Positions 54,213 to 62,728 are shown, numbered from the stretch's first letter. The stretch is DNA of 64,000 nucleotides from Paludibacteraceae bacterium (GCA_017478225.1 JAFVDX010000011.1:1-64000), one strand, 5' to 3'. Numbers and translations are program-made. The notes: generated by a model from the letters alone, not told the origin.

Positions 54213-57029
54213 TTGAAAAGATTAACTACAATCATATTATCCTTTATCATTATTGCTACCACCGTTGCTAAAGCAACTGACACAAATCTTGCACAAGATT
54301 CTACTCTTGTATCTAAGGACTCAATAACTGCCGGTGATAGTGTTATGGCACAGATACCAAAGGCAATATACGACAGCATAGTTTTCAATGATACGATTGC
54401 CGCAAAAGATTCTGTTGCTGTTAGAGACACTCTTTCTAAGCAAGATACACTTGCAGAGAAAGATTCTTTGAACGAGATGACGAAAGATACTATTGTTTCT
54501 TCTCAGCCTCAGCCTGCACAGACTATGCCTGCGATTGAATATTCCCTTTCACGCAAGACCTACGAGATTGCAGATGTTACGGTTACGGGTGCAGACAACT
54601 ACGAAGATTTTGTGCTTATAGGTTTTTCGGGATTGGCTGTAGGTGAGAAGATTGAAGTGCCTGGAGATGCTATATCGAAGGCTATCAAACGCTTCTGGAA
54701 GCAAGGTTATTTTTCGGATGTCAAAATCAATGCGACAAAAATTGAAGGTAACAAAATATGGCTGAACATAGCCCTCAAGCAACAGCCTCGAATAAGTGAA
54801 TTGCAAATCAATGGTCTTAAGAAATCGGAAAAAGATGATATAGAGCCAAAGATAGGTATATCAAAGGGTGGTCAACTGACTCCAAATGGCGAAGATAAGA
54901 CTAAGAAAGTAATAACCAAATTTCTTGCAGACAAGGGATTCCATAATGCTCAAGTACAGATTAGGCATAAAGAAGACAGCGAACATCCGGGATATGTACG
55001 AGTGCAAGTTAATGTGGACAAGAAGGCCAAGACGAAGGTTAATGCTATATACATCACAGGCAACGAAGCCTTGTCGGACAACAAGATAAATAAAGTGATG
55101 AAGAAGACGAATGATAACAACATCATCAACTTCTTCCGCACCAAAAAATTCGTTACGGACTTGTATGAGAAAGACAAGGTAGCGGTAATTGAGAAATACA
55201 ACGAATTGGGTTATAGGGACGCATATATAGTGGCGGATTCGGTTGTTTCGACGCCTGACGACCCGACGCATGTAGATGTATATATGACCATATCAGAGGG
55301 CAACAAATACTACATAAGAGACATAAACTGGGTTGGTAATACGCTTTATCCATACGAGTATTTGGACGCTGTATTAGGCATAAAAAAAGGCGACACATAC
55401 AATCTGAAAGAACTCAACGAGCGATTGCAACAAGACGATGATGCTGTTGCCAAACTATACACTGACAGGGGATATCTCTTTTTCAATGTAGAGCCAGTAG
55501 AAATTAAGGTGGACAACGACAGTATTGATTTTGAGATGCGAATATACGAGGGTAAGCCTGCCACTATCAACGAAATAAACATAGTAGGAAACACTCGTGT
55601 GTATGAACATGTTGTGAGGCGAGAATTGTACACTAAGCCCGGTCAATTGTATTCACAATCGGACATCATGCGTTCGCTTCGTGAGTTGGCTCAGATGGGG
55701 CATTTTGACCCTGAGAAACTTGTCCCGGATATTCAGCCTGACCCCGAAAATGGTACTGTGGATATCACATATCAGTTGGAGACCAAATCGAGTGACCAAT
55801 TGGAACTCTCGCTGGGTTGGGGTGCAACAGGTATAGTAGGTTCTGTTGGTGTTAAATTCACCAATTTTGCTATTCAGAACTTATTCAAGCCCAAGACCTA
55901 TAGGATTGTGCCGCAAGGTGAAGGGCAGACCTTCTCGATCAACGCGCGCCTCAACGGAGTGTATTACAACTCGGTGAGCATGAGTTTTCTTGAACCATGG
56001 CTCGGTGGCAAGCGTCCTAATTCACTTTCTGCAAGCATATTCTTCGCTTCGCAAACCGGCTACTCGAACAGATACTACCGAGCATACCAAAACCTATATA
56101 ATACCTATGCTAATTACTATTACAATAGTAATACGAGCAACTATTATCAGTCGTTGCAAGAGGCGGAAGCGGATCCTGAGAAATACCTAAGGACCTTTGG
56201 TGTTTCAATAGGATATGGTAAAAGGCTCCACTGGCCTGACGACTATTTCTCATTCTATTCAGAACTGAGTTACCAATTCTACAAGATGCATGATTGGCCT
56301 TGGCTTCTTATGTCAAATGGTTTTTTCCACACGATTGCTCTCAATCTTGTACTTAGCCGCAACAGTATAGATAATCCTATATATACTCGCCGTGGTTCGT
56401 CGTTTACGATAGGACTGAAGATAACGCCGCCCTACTCGCTTATCAACGGCAAGGATTATTCTTCTTTGCCTGAAAAAGAAAGGTATAAGTTCATAGAGTA
56501 CCACAAATGGAAATTCCAAGGCAAGGTATTCACACCTCTCACTCGCGATTCCAAACTTGTCCTTATGGCTCGAGCCGAATTTGGCTATTTGGGTCATTTC
56601 AATCCCTACGCAAAATCTCCGTTTGAGACCTATTATATGGGTGGTGATGGTATGACATCGTATAGTAGTTATTCCACCGAATATATTGCTCTGAGAGGTT
56701 ACTCAAGCGGTTCGCTCACTCCATACGATGAGGCGACAGGCCGAACCAACGGATATGTATATGACAAATTCACACTTGAATTGCGTTATCCTATCACACT
56801 TGAGCAAAATGCCACCATCTGGGCGTTAGGATTCTTAGAAGCGGGTAACTGTTTTAGCGATATAAAGAAATTCAATCCATTTGATTTGAAGCGCTCAGCC
56901 GGGGTTGGAGTACGCATTTTCCTACCTATGTTCGGACTATTGGGTATCGACTGGGGTTGGGGATTCGACGAGGTTAACGGGAAACGCGGAGGTAGCCAAT
57001 TCCACTTTGTGCTCGGACAAGATCTCTAA
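54213..57029 (+). CDS. bamA: Outer-membrane assembly factor BamA
   Basis: A 938-residue outer-membrane protein. I place the start at the TTG of 54213: there is no ATG before the signal peptide (KRLTTIILSFIIIATTVAKA), and this site is eight bases after the uppS stop. A TTG at 54165, which would overlap uppS, is the alternative. After a Ser/Asp/Lys-rich linker come the POTRA domains (about 110-520, e.g. ISELQINGLKKSEK, INEINIVGNTRVYEHVVRREL) and a 16-strand barrel to the C-terminus (IDWGWGFDEVNGKRGG ... FHFVLGQDL). It folds and inserts outer-membrane proteins, including the barrels in this window. Confidence 0.94.
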   Translation: MKRLTTIILSFIIIATTVAKATDTNLAQDSTLVSKDSITAGDSVMAQIPKAIYDSIVFNDTIAAKDSVAVRDTLSKQDTLAEKDSLNEMTKDTIVSSQPQPAQTMPAIEYSLSRKTYEIADVTVTGADNYEDFVLIGFSGLAVGEKIEVPGDAISKAIKRFWKQGYFSDVKINATKIEGNKIWLNIALKQQPRISELQINGLKKSEKDDIEPKIGISKGGQLTPNGEDKTKKVITKFLADKGFHNAQVQIRHKEDSEHPGYVRVQVNVDKKAKTKVNAIYITGNEALSDNKINKVMKKTNDNNIINFFRTKKFVTDLYEKDKVAVIEKYNELGYRDAYIVADSVVSTPDDPTHVDVYMTISEGNKYYIRDINWVGNTLYPYEYLDAVLGIKKGDTYNLKELNERLQQDDDAVAKLYTDRGYLFFNVEPVEIKVDNDSIDFEMRIYEGKPATINEINIVGNTRVYEHVVRRELYTKPGQLYSQSDIMRSLRELAQMGHFDPEKLVPDIQPDPENGTVDITYQLETKSSDQLELSLGWGATGIVGSVGVKFTNFAIQNLFKPKTYRIVPQGEGQTFSINARLNGVYYNSVSMSFLEPWLGGKRPNSLSASIFFASQTGYSNRYYRAYQNLYNTYANYYYNSNTSNYYQSLQEAEADPEKYLRTFGVSIGYGKRLHWPDDYFSFYSELSYQFYKMHDWPWLLMSNGFFHTIALNLVLSRNSIDNPIYTRRGSSFTIGLKITPPYSLINGKDYSSLPEKERYKFIEYHKWKFQGKVFTPLTRDSKLVLMARAEFGYLGHFNPYAKSPFETYYMGGDGMTSYSSYSTEYIALRGYSSGSLTPYDEATGRTNGYVYDKFTLELRYPITLEQNATIWALGFLEAGNCFSDIKKFNPFDLKRSAGVGVRIFLPMFGLLGIDWGWGFDEVNGKRGGSQFHFVLGQDL

Positions 57030-57045
57030 TATAAACTAAGAAAAC

Positions 57046-57080
57046 AAAAAAAGCGAAAAACTGCGTTTTTCGCTTTTTTT
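57046..57080. terminator. Bidirectional terminator after bamA
   Basis: An AGCGAAAAA/TTTTTCGCT stem flanked by A-runs on one side and seven Ts on the other. It can stop transcription from both the bamA side and the converging RhuM side. Confidence 0.9.
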
Positions 57081-57107
57081 GTCCACAATTACCAACAATT
57101 ACCCACA
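57079..57107. repeat. Three DnaA-box-like 9-mers at 10-bp spacing
   Basis: TTGTCCACA (57079-57087), TTACCAACA (57089-57097) and TTACCCACA (57099-57107), each separated by one A. The first and third differ by one or two bases from the DnaA box TTATCCACA. No replication gene is nearby. Confidence 0.6.
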
Positions 57108-57134
57108 ATTGGATATTTCTCTTGTGTAAGAAAG

Positions 57135-57161
57135 TTTAGAGGATTTAGAGAATTTAGACCA
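57135..57161. repeat. 9-bp periodic micro-repeat
   Basis: Units TTTAGAGGA, TTTAGAGAA, TTTAGACCA. It belongs to the same class as the other intergenic 9-10-bp periodic tracts. Confidence 0.75.
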
Positions 57162-57247
57162 CTACGCTATTTTAGGCGTAAGTATAAGTGTCATTTTCAT
57201 TTGCCAATTATGTCTTTGAAACAATTGAGACTTTGTTAACCCGGTAT

Positions 57248-57388
57248 TTATCGGTCCGTCCAACGAAATCCGTGGTCGCCCGATGGCGGATTGTGGAAGT
57301 TGTAAACCTCGTGTTCCGCTGCTCATAGCGCGGTAATGACTTCGGGATAATATGTGTTCCTACAAGAAGATGCGATGTAGAGGTGCAT
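57248..57388 (-). pseudogene. Remnant of a nucleoside 2-deoxyribosyltransferase-like gene
   Basis: Read on the minus strand from an ATG at 57388, one frame gives MHLYIASSCRNTYYPEVITA-L, a TGA, then AAEHEVYNFHNPPSGDHGFR-WTDR and TAA. This resembles the start of small nucleoside 2-deoxyribosyltransferase-like proteins (MKIYLASSWRN.YYPEVV.ALR.AGHEVYDFRNP..GDHGF). A stop replaces an expected Arg codon, a Trp is Cys, and the rest is missing, so it is a decayed fragment. It starts 13 bases after the truncated RhuM stop. Confidence 0.55.
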
Positions 57389-57400
57389 ATTATTATCTTT

Positions 57401-58147
57401 TCAATTTACAATCACTACATAATGGTGCAGCAAAAGAAACATTACAAGTTTTTCTACATCGGTGGCAATGAATATATCTTGCTTGCGAACCACACTACCT
57501 TTCCACGAAGTCAGTGCCATATTAGGTTGCGATGCATCTGCGCGACTGACGATGATTTCAGCAGCGGTTTGCCCGGTAACTGCGTATAGCAGTTTGTTTT
57601 GCGTCTCGTCAAAAAACATCTGCGTAGCTTTATCGGTGGCATCATAGTCACTGCTCAAAGCAAGCAGGTCGCGAACTTTTTGGTAGAAACGCTTCTCTGA
57701 TGCGCGTATCTCTCTGACACGCTCTAAAAGTTCGTCAAAATAGTCGGGTCTGCCGTCAGGGTTCTTGAGTCTCTCATCATCCATTGTAAAGCCTTTGACG
57801 AGATATTCCTTGAGGTGCTGATTTGCCCAAATTCGGAATTGGGTGCCGCGCTTGCTGCGCACACGAAAACCAATGGCAAGAATCATATCAAGCGAGTAGA
57901 ATGTTACGTTGTACTGCTTGCCATCAGCGGCAGTTGTTAAGTAATTCTTAATAACTGAATCTTGCTCTAATTCTCCATCTGACAGTACGTTAGCAATGTG
58001 CATACTTATGTTTGGTATGGAGGTGTCAAAAAGTTCAGCGAGTTGATTTTGGTTCATCCACACGCTCCCGTCGCGGGCATAGAGCACTACACTTGCTCGC
58101 CCGTCAACGGAGTTATAAATAATGATATTACTTTCTTCTTTGGGCAT
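57401..58147 (-). CDS. RhuM-family protein, C-terminally truncated
   Basis: A 248-residue protein of the RhuM family: an N-terminal part with VWMNQNQLAELFDTSIPNIS, then YNVTFYSLDMILAIGFRVRSKRGTQFRIWA (about 79-108) and AAEIIVSRADASQPNMALTSWKG (about 197-219). RhuM proteins are usually near 330 residues. Here the match ends after VRKQDIFIA, and the last 20 residues (TDVEKLVMFLLLHHYVVIVN) are unrelated, so a deletion has joined foreign DNA to it. RhuM genes often travel with restriction-modification loci. It lies 16 bases after such a gene. Activity is unlikely or unknown. Confidence 0.8.
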   Translation of the reverse strand: MPKEESNIIIYNSVDGRASVVLYARDGSVWMNQNQLAELFDTSIPNISMHIANVLSDGELEQDSVIKNYLTTAADGKQYNVTFYSLDMILAIGFRVRSKRGTQFRIWANQHLKEYLVKGFTMDDERLKNPDGRPDYFDELLERVREIRASEKRFYQKVRDLLALSSDYDATDKATQMFFDETQNKLLYAVTGQTAAEIIVSRADASQPNMALTSWKGSVVRKQDIFIATDVEKLVMFLLLHHYVVIVN

Positions 58148-58163
58148 AATATAGAATATCCTT

Positions 58164-60929
58164 TTACTTTTTGCTATTCACTATTTCTTGATACATCTTG
58201 AATAGTTCTGCCACGCACTCGCTCTCGGTCATCTTCGGCGAAAAACCATACGCCGCCATCACGGCACGGTCGTTCTCTTGGTGGGCTTTGCGCAATTCGG
58301 GCGGCATAGATAACTCATCATACAACGCTGCAAGGCTACTGTCAGGATATTTAGCACGAGCATCAAGTATTGCCTTTGCCGTTTGCTCTATCTGTTTGCG
58401 CTGTTCTTCAGTCGGTTTTGGGAAGGGGAAATTATTATAGACTATATCATTAGAATAGCGATAGCGCATTTCCAATCGTCCGCACACCACCCGCATCCAC
58501 GCCATGTGGACATTAGATTCAAGTATGCCAAAAGTGTATATATCTGCATTATCCACATAAAAAAGCGCGTTAGTATAGACATTACCCGCAGGCATAAAAC
58601 ACATAGGAATATATCGTCTGTTTTCCGATGAGACAACAGGAATTACGATGTTTTCGTGTTCTGGTACTTGCGACTGGAAAAATTGTGCAGGGGTATCTTT
58701 CAGCACATTAGTAGTGCGAGCAGAACTATTGGCACGATACTCATAGACAGCCTTTACTTTCTCCCTTATTCCCTGACAAGAATGTAATAATTGCGGAGGA
58801 CAATGTTTGAGATATAAGCAATACTTTGCAGGCGCAGCATTCAGAAAATCTTGTGCATTATAGTATCTGTAAATAAAGGGAGCGGCTTCAGGATATTTTT
58901 TTATAAACTCTGCTTTTTCTTCCTCAGTCTCCAGCATAAAACCGCCACCGTCAATCAGTTGTGCGCCTTTTGTCATATCGGGCATATCGCAAATTTGCTT
59001 GCCCCTGCGCTCTATAATGATATTATCAGCCTCTACCAAATAAGGGTTAATTTGTGTTACTTCTCTATAGTGTTGTTCATTTTCAAATAATAGTTTGGGA
59101 GTATGTCGGCAATGAGAAAAACCAATTATTACGCAATGTACAGCCGCTTTTTCATTGCTCTCACTGTTCCATACAAAAGATTTCCAAGCAAAGTTTATAT
59201 TTATCTTGTATTTTTCAATCAAATCCTTCCAAATATTTTGAATAGCAGAGCCTTGTGATATACTATTTGTAGAAACAAAAGCCGCTTTAATAGCCGTACC
59301 TTGCATCATTTCCGCTGCTTTATAATACCAACCTGTAACATAATCGATAGAGCGGAAATTCGGGTTGATTGCGAGCAAATCTTCTCTTTGGTTGTCTGTT
59401 AAGAGTTTATACCCCACAAACGGCGGGTTACCCATTATGTAGTTCAGTTTGTCGGGAGCAATAATCTCTGCCCAATCCATCCTGAGGGCATTGCCCTCGT
59501 GGATATAGGCATTGGTTTTCAGCGGCAGGAAATTCAAATCAACACCCACAATCGAAGAGGTCTCTTTGAGCATTTGGCTCTCGGCTATCCATAGTGCCGT
59601 CTTTGCTACCGTGCAGGCGAAGTCGTTAATCTCTATACCATAGAACTGCGAGATGTTGACTTTGATTGTTCCTTCAAAGCCTATTTGACGATTGCCGCCG
59701 TACATAGCCTGTATCACCTCGTTTTCAAGACGCCGCAAAGAGAGAAAAGTCTCTGTCAGGAAATTGCCGCTACCGCAAGCCGGGTCAAGGAATGTGAGAG
59801 AGGCAAGTTTGTCTTGGAAGGCGGCGAGGAGTTTCTTTGCGGGCGAGGACGACCGCGTTCCAAGTATCCCCTCAAACTCATCCCTGAGGTCGTTCATAAA
59901 CAGCGGGTCGATGACTTTGTGTATGTTCTCTATGCTTGTATAGTGCATACCGCCACTGCGACGCGTTTCGGGGTTCAAGGTCGATTCAAATACCGCTCCG
60001 AAGATAGTCGGACTAATCTCGCTCCAATCGAAATCGGAACTTGCGTTCTGCAATAAAAGTTGCTTCAATTCTTCCGTAAAGCGCGGGATAATGATTTTCT
60101 CATCGCTGAATAATCCGCCGTTCACGTATGGAAACGCCGCAATATCGTCTTCTAAATACGGGTCACGGCTTTGTATCGGAGTATCAAGCAACACAAAAAA
60201 GTCAATCAACGCTCGGCGAAAATCGGTTGCACCATACTTTTGCAGATAATCGTGAAAGGCTGTTTTTGAAGGGAATAAGCCGGCATCTTCGGCATACAGG
60301 CAGAAAACCAAACGCACGCAGAGGATATTAAGCGAGCGCAATGTCTCGGGGCTGTCTTTGTCGATATACTGTTCAAGCAACTTGTCATAGATAACACCCA
60401 CCAACTCGCCTGCCTTGACTGACACTTCCATCTCGCGTTTGAGATGCTCATTACCCTCATCTACAAGGAACTGCAAGCGGTAGTACTCCTTTTCAAGATT
60501 TTTCAGCAGTATCTTTTGCGGCTCGCCGTTAGGCTGCTCCATATCATACACCCAAATTTCGCGAAAATTGCAGGTTACAACCCAACGAGGGTGCTTGCTT
60601 ACAGGCAAACCGACAATATATTTCTTTGCTTGTTGAAAAGGATTCAAGAGTGAACCATCACTTTGCACAACAGGCTTGCCCAATTCTTTTTCTATAGACT
60701 TTTGCTCTATCAGTACTTTTGTGGCAGGTATATAACCGTCCATAAAGTTCGTATTCTCCACCAACACTTGGTCTTCAAACTCAATAAAATTGAATACGTC
60801 CTGCACGCCTAACACATTTTGCAACAGTTCAAGCCAGAACTTTTGAGTATCGCCTTTCTCGTAGCCTTTGCCTTGCCATTTTTCTGCAAATTGTCTGGTT
60901 GCTTTTTGGGATAGAGTATTTGTCATCAT
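58164..60929 (-). CDS. Single-chain restriction-modification enzyme, MmeI-like (type IIL/IIG)
   Basis: A 921-residue protein combining nuclease, methyltransferase and specificity parts. The N-terminus carries a PD-(D/E)xK signature, Asp64-x10-Glu75-x-Lys77 (DGYIPATKVLIEQK), as in MmeI. A helical spacer follows. The gamma-class N6-adenine methyltransferase shows FLDPACGSGNF (380-390) and NPPF (501-504), then a target-recognition region (about 620-870). It should cut and methylate DNA with one polypeptide; the recognition site cannot be read. Residues 357-365 (GTRSSSPAK) lie between the spacer and motif I and are encoded by a copy of the dispersed leader core. It heads an operon with the truncated RhuM and has leader copy 3 upstream. 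Confidence 0.9.
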   Translation of the reverse strand: MMTNTLSQKATRQFAEKWQGKGYEKGDTQKFWLELLQNVLGVQDVFNFIEFEDQVLVENTNFMDGYIPATKVLIEQKSIEKELGKPVVQSDGSLLNPFQQAKKYIVGLPVSKHPRWVVTCNFREIWVYDMEQPNGEPQKILLKNLEKEYYRLQFLVDEGNEHLKREMEVSVKAGELVGVIYDKLLEQYIDKDSPETLRSLNILCVRLVFCLYAEDAGLFPSKTAFHDYLQKYGATDFRRALIDFFVLLDTPIQSRDPYLEDDIAAFPYVNGGLFSDEKIIIPRFTEELKQLLLQNASSDFDWSEISPTIFGAVFESTLNPETRRSGGMHYTSIENIHKVIDPLFMNDLRDEFEGILGTRSSSPAKKLLAAFQDKLASLTFLDPACGSGNFLTETFLSLRRLENEVIQAMYGGNRQIGFEGTIKVNISQFYGIEINDFACTVAKTALWIAESQMLKETSSIVGVDLNFLPLKTNAYIHEGNALRMDWAEIIAPDKLNYIMGNPPFVGYKLLTDNQREDLLAINPNFRSIDYVTGWYYKAAEMMQGTAIKAAFVSTNSISQGSAIQNIWKDLIEKYKININFAWKSFVWNSESNEKAAVHCVIIGFSHCRHTPKLLFENEQHYREVTQINPYLVEADNIIIERRGKQICDMPDMTKGAQLIDGGGFMLETEEEKAEFIKKYPEAAPFIYRYYNAQDFLNAAPAKYCLYLKHCPPQLLHSCQGIREKVKAVYEYRANSSARTTNVLKDTPAQFFQSQVPEHENIVIPVVSSENRRYIPMCFMPAGNVYTNALFYVDNADIYTFGILESNVHMAWMRVVCGRLEMRYRYSNDIVYNNFPFPKPTEEQRKQIEQTAKAILDARAKYPDSSLAALYDELSMPPELRKAHQENDRAVMAAYGFSPKMTESECVAELFKMYQEIVNSKK
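59837..59863 (-). repeat. 27-nt core of the dispersed leader element, in frame inside a gene
   Basis: The minus strand reads TTGGAACGCGG-TCG-TCCTCGCCCGCAA, matching the hairpin core of leader copies 1 and 3 outside the apex and having the same three-base apex length as copy 2. It is 27 nt long, nine codons, and gives residues LGTRSSSPAK within the restriction-modification protein. The flanking leader sequence is absent. Confidence 0.85.
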
Positions 60930-60958
60930 ATCATATTAAGTATTAGATTACTGATTTC

Positions 60959-61041
60959 TATATAACAAATCTGTTATTACATGTTTTTGTTTTGGTTGCG
61001 GGCGAGGACCGGCAAGCCTACCGCGTTCCAAATGATGGCTG
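60959..61041 (-). repeat. Dispersed leader element, copy 3 (long form)
   Basis: Nearly identical to copy 1 over 83 nt: GCAGCCATCATTTGG ... with the TTTGG/CCAAA hairpin, TAGGCTTGCCGG apex and ATAACA/TGTTAT hairpin. It lies 30 bases upstream of the restriction-modification start codon and would be its leader. Confidence 0.9.
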
Positions 61042-61072
61042 CAAAGATACTTAAATTAAGAGAATATGCAAA
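61042..61072 (-). promoter_or_regulatory. Promoter of the restriction-modification gene, abutting leader copy 3
   Basis: Minus strand TTTG (61069-61072), 19 bp, TATCTTTGC (box 61042-61049). The predicted leader is about 105 nt. From 61073 to 61320 no gene is seen, only a periodic AT-rich tract and a terminator. Confidence 0.75.
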
Positions 61073-61190
61073 TAGTTGCTCTATTTTGATTTTTATTGAA
61101 AAACGTTGCAAGGTGCAAGTTACCTTATGAATTATAATTATTGGTCGTTTATGAACTATACTAATTTAACTAATACTTCGTTTTCTTATA

Positions 61191-61230
61191 TTTTTAGATT
61201 GTTAAAAATTATCCAAAATTAGCAAAAATG
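61191..61230. repeat. 10-bp periodic AT-rich micro-repeat
   Basis: Units TTTTTAGATT, GTTAAAAATT, ATCCAAAATT, AGCAAAAATG. Confidence 0.55.
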
Positions 61231-61261
61231 AAATTTTATTCTCTCCTATGTAGGAATCTTT

Positions 61262-61299
61262 AGTAAATAAAAAGAAGGGAGTCTTTTGTGGCTCCCTTC
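61262..61299 (-). terminator. Terminator of the C10 peptidase gene
   Basis: Perfect 8-bp stem GAAGGGAG/CTCCCTTC (61274-61281 with 61292-61299), followed on the minus strand by TTTTTATTT. It lies 21 bases after the stop codon. Confidence 0.85.
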
Positions 61300-61320
61300 G
61301 TATTATATAACTGATTTTAC

Positions 61321-62580
61321 TTATTTGATAAATTTCTTCCCATCGCGGATATATATGGTATTGGGTTGCAAACTCTCCTGTTGTACCTCCTGGCCAAATA
61401 TATTATATATCTTGCCTGTTTCTCTACTTCCTTCTACCACCTGAATTGATGTCCAACTCTCGGGATAGATATTAAACACCCACTCACTTCTGAAACCTGC
61501 ATAATTAGTACCATCGGGATTCAAGTTGTTAAGATAGAAGAAGCCGTTCATTTCTCCACTCCAGCCCCAATTCACATGGAAAAGTACATCTTCTACATTG
61601 TCAACATACGCTCCTTTATAACCATCTAACAAGAAAGCATGTCCTGCTCCACCCGGTGCACCGGCAAAATAGACAGGATGTCCTTTTTCGAACTGCTCTA
61701 TTAAAGTAGGAATCCAATCGAAATAAGGTTTTTGATTAGGGTCAGTACCTTCCCCTTGAACATAACGGGCAGCATTGCTATATCCAAAATTCTGGGTCAG
61801 TGCAGGCTGAACATAATCGGACTGCGAACTACTTCCATCAACACCATAATTCATGTTGACAGACGCACCACAAGCATACATCAATGTAGCCACAGCCTCA
61901 GCCTGGGCGGTAGTGAAGTCTGAACCTTTATAGGAAGCCAACATATTGTTCCAATCAAAAGGCATTTTTGAGAGATCAACGGAGAGTGACTTGCCTGAAG
62001 AATTGACTGTAAATGTGCCTACACCACACTCAGGATACTTATAATAACGCATCAACTGAGCCATTGCTGTTGCAACACATCCTGTTAAACAGTTCTGACT
62101 GCCCTTCTTTGGACACATCATATTATAGGGATAGCCTTGATCGTATTTTATATCTCCTAACAATGATGTAACTTCATTTTTAGCACCTACTATACTTAAC
62201 TGAGGGAAGACCTCGTCTGCTGCTTCGCCATTATTGATACGCGCCAGACCATCAGAATAAGAATTCAGCACCCACATTATATGCTCGGGTATCTGATTAT
62301 CTGTCCAACTCACCTCCTCATCTGATATAGCCAAAACAGCAGGCATACGAGTATCAGAAGAGACGATTACAAAACCTTTGTTTGACTGATTAGACACCAC
62401 ATAAAACGCATCTTGCTTGATATTGCTATTAATAATTTCTGACGAACGCACACAACGTCTCTGTGCGGCGGTAGGCAAGAACTTGCCTGCAATACGCATA
62501 ACATCGTCCATGCTGCGCTGCTCGGCATAAGAAATCATAGATAGCAATAACACTGAAAAAATAATAGTAATTCTTTTCAT
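61321..62580 (-). CDS. C10-family cysteine peptidase (streptopain/interpain-like), secreted
   Basis: A 419-residue secreted protease. Signal peptide (1-19); Spi-like propeptide (about 20-135, with AFYVVSNQSNKGFVIVSSDTRMPAVLAIS); mature peptidase with catalytic Cys168 in LTGCVATAMAQ and His314 in GGAGHAFLLDG. The tail (about 385-419, KIYNIFGQEVQQESLQPNTI ... KKFIK) is a short T9SS-type sorting segment. C10 enzymes of oral and gut Bacteroidetes degrade host proteins such as complement and immunoglobulins; here that is only an analogy. It is divergent from the M6 gene, with its own consensus promoter. Confidence 0.93.
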   Translation of the reverse strand: MKRITIIFSVLLLSMISYAEQRSMDDVMRIAGKFLPTAAQRRCVRSSEIINSNIKQDAFYVVSNQSNKGFVIVSSDTRMPAVLAISDEEVSWTDNQIPEHIMWVLNSYSDGLARINNGEAADEVFPQLSIVGAKNEVTSLLGDIKYDQGYPYNMMCPKKGSQNCLTGCVATAMAQLMRYYKYPECGVGTFTVNSSGKSLSVDLSKMPFDWNNMLASYKGSDFTTAQAEAVATLMYACGASVNMNYGVDGSSSQSDYVQPALTQNFGYSNAARYVQGEGTDPNQKPYFDWIPTLIEQFEKGHPVYFAGAPGGAGHAFLLDGYKGAYVDNVEDVLFHVNWGWSGEMNGFFYLNNLNPDGTNYAGFRSEWVFNIYPESWTSIQVVEGSRETGKIYNIFGQEVQQESLQPNTIYIRDGKKFIK

Positions 62581-62620
62581 ATAGTAAGTATTTGGTATTT
62601 ATTCTGAACACTGACGCCTG

Positions 62621-62652
62621 CAAAATTACAAAGAATTGTTCATTTAGACAAA
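62621..62652 (-). promoter_or_regulatory. Promoter of the C10 peptidase gene
   Basis: Minus strand TTTG (62649-62652), 20 bp, TAATTTTGC (box 62621-62628). Full consensus, leader about 35 nt. Confidence 0.9.
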
Positions 62653-62676
62653 AAAACGGGCATTTTCACTCATATT

Positions 62677-62708
62677 TTTGTAAGAAACTAAAAAAAAGAG
62701 TAATTTTG
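62677..62708 (+). promoter_or_regulatory. Promoter of the M6 peptidase gene
   Basis: TTTG (62677-62680), 20 bp, TAATTTTGC (box 62701-62708). Full consensus, leader about 15 nt. Confidence 0.9.
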
Positions 62709-62728
62709 CACAATTAAACGACAGAAAA

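Noticed and set aside
58164..60929. PglX of a BREX system
   Set aside because: No brxA/B/C/L or pglZ gene is nearby, and the N-terminal D-x10-ExK nuclease motif fits a stand-alone MmeI-like enzyme.
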